Below the pieces are notes generated by a model. The model did not search any database and was not told the origin of the DNA. It worked only from the letters and a program-made list of their open reading frames with translations. Positions 4,955-5,742 of a stretch of 5,742 nt of DNA are shown piece after piece. The stretch spans positions 1 to 5,742 of the forward strand of contig JAAVIG010000176.1 of the NCBI GenBank assembly GCA_014796735.1. The letters are read 5' to 3'. Origin of the DNA: Oscillospiraceae bacterium (GTDB taxonomy: Bacteria > Bacillota > Clostridia > Oscillospirales > Ruminococcaceae). The translations under genes were made by a program, and so were the position numbers. Positions within the stretch are counted from its first letter, which is position 1. Each line of letters opens with the position of its first letter.

Positions 4955-5742
4955 TCAGATCACCTTCCCCAACGCCTCCGTCACCTCGCTTGCCAGCACC
5001 GAAGCGGCAGCCTGTTCTTTAACGAGAAAGTCGGCGGCTTCACCGTGAAGATAGGCACCCAAAACAGCGGCGGTAAAAGGCTCGACACCCTGTGCCGCCA
5101 ACGCTCCGATAATCCCCGTCAGCACATCTCCGCATCCCGCCTTTGCCAGAGCGGTATTGCCTGTGGAATTGACACGTACTCTTCCGTCGGGGGCGGCAAT
5201 AACGGTATACGCTCCCTTTAAAAGCAGTATAACGCCGTATTCAAGCGCAAAGCTTTTTGCAAGATTAAGCCTGTCAGCCTGAACCTCCGCCGGCGTCAGC
5301 CCTATAAGCCTTCCGAACTCGGCGGGGTGCGGCGTCAATATAACGGGTCGGCTCTTGTCCTTTAATACATTTATATTGCCCGAAATGCTGTTTATTCCGT
5401 CCGCGTCCAAAATTAAGGGAGATTTTCCGTTTTTGATCAAAAAATCGGCAATTTTTTTTGTGCTTTCTCTGTTTCCCATTCCGCAGCCCATAGATACCGC
5501 GGAATAGTTGTCCATTACAGCCCCGATCTCCTTGATAGCCTTTTCGCTTATATACCCCTCATTATCGGAGGGCAGCTCCGTAAAAACACATTCGGGGATA
5601 TAAGCCGCCGCAATGGGTATAACCCTTTCGACAGCAGCCAGTGTAACAAGCCCCGCTCCGCTTCTTAAAGCCGCCCTTGAGGAAAGCAGGGAAGCGCCTA
5701 TATATTTATTGCAGCCCGCAATATTCAGAAGCTTGCCGAAGC
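4955..5742 (-). CDS. nnr: ADP-dependent NAD(P)H-hydrate dehydratase domain, 5' end beyond window
   Basis: The visible 261 residues form nearly all of a carbohydrate-kinase-like NAD(P)HX dehydratase domain (PF01256), which uses ADP to restore NAD(P)H from its damaged hydrate. Motifs, numbered from the first complete codon (5740): FGKLLNIAGCNKYIGA (1-16), AALRSGAGLV (23-32), GCGMG (85-89), LDADGIN (111-117), LTPHPAEFGRL (135-145), LLKGAYTVI (173-181) and STGNTALAKAGCGDVLTGIIG (192-212), the last holding the catalytic GxGD Asp at 205. The frame is open through the right edge and already conserved there, so the Met at 5515 is internal and not the start. Many bacterial enzymes carry an N-terminal NAD(P)HX epimerase domain (bifunctional Nnr); whether this one does cannot be seen. 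The C-terminus is complete, ending in a TGA at 4955-4957. No clear terminator hairpin follows, so read-through into the lipoprotein gene is possible. Confidence 0.93.
   Translation of the reverse strand, partial: FGKLLNIAGCNKYIGASLLSSRAALRSGAGLVTLAAVERVIPIAAAYIPECVFTELPSDNEGYISEKAIKEIGAVMDNYSAVSMGCGMGNRESTKKIADFLIKNGKSPLILDADGINSISGNINVLKDKSRPVILTPHPAEFGRLIGLTPAEVQADRLNLAKSFALEYGVILLLKGAYTVIAAPDGRVRVNSTGNTALAKAGCGDVLTGIIGALAAQGVEPFTAAVLGAYLHGEAADFLVKEQAAASVLASEVTEALGKVI

Overview
The window looks like a chromosomal segment from a Gram-positive anaerobe of the class Clostridia, most likely an Oscillospiraceae/Ruminococcus-type gut bacterium. The basis is low-to-moderate GC, strong GGAGG-type ribosome binding sites, perfect-consensus sigma-A promoters, a lipobox protein and the gene families present. 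The placement is inferred from style, since no marker gene is present.

Layout: (1) 1-1361, minus strand: the first 453 codons of a polytopic membrane protein of the DUF2079 family, running off the left edge. (2) 1362-1633: a divergent control region with two back-to-back promoters, each exactly TTGACA-17 bp-TATAAT, an inverted repeat between them, and a leader hairpin in front of the next gene. (3) 1634-3043, plus strand: an AI-2E family (PF01594) permease. (4) 3067-3933, plus strand, 23 bp downstream: an Rpn/PD-(D/E)XK family protein with five EGRA repeats in its C-terminal part and a very strong internal ribosome binding site and ATG, which suggests a gene within a gene. (5) 3934-4251: a gene-free stretch with a perfect 13-bp inverted repeat, an extended -10 promoter, a structured repeat and an intrinsic terminator. 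(6) 4252-4827, minus strand: a small lipoprotein of unknown function, convergent with the operon. (7) 4955-5742, minus strand: the ADP-dependent NAD(P)H-hydrate dehydratase domain, running off the right edge.

The permease and the Rpn gene almost certainly share one transcript from the promoter at 1482-1510. The other genes show no obvious functional link.

Two things stand out. The Rpn gene combines a conserved nuclease-like core (D65, E78-x-Q80), an internal start giving a 102-residue C-terminal protein, and a four-residue repeat array. This matches the toxin/antitoxin gene-within-gene organisation described for E. coli Rpn proteins. Separately, a palindromic element of about 68 bp occurs in the permease leader and again behind the Rpn operon, with a more diverged relative in front of the lipoprotein gene. 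The two good copies keep a pairing stem despite sequence changes in both arms.
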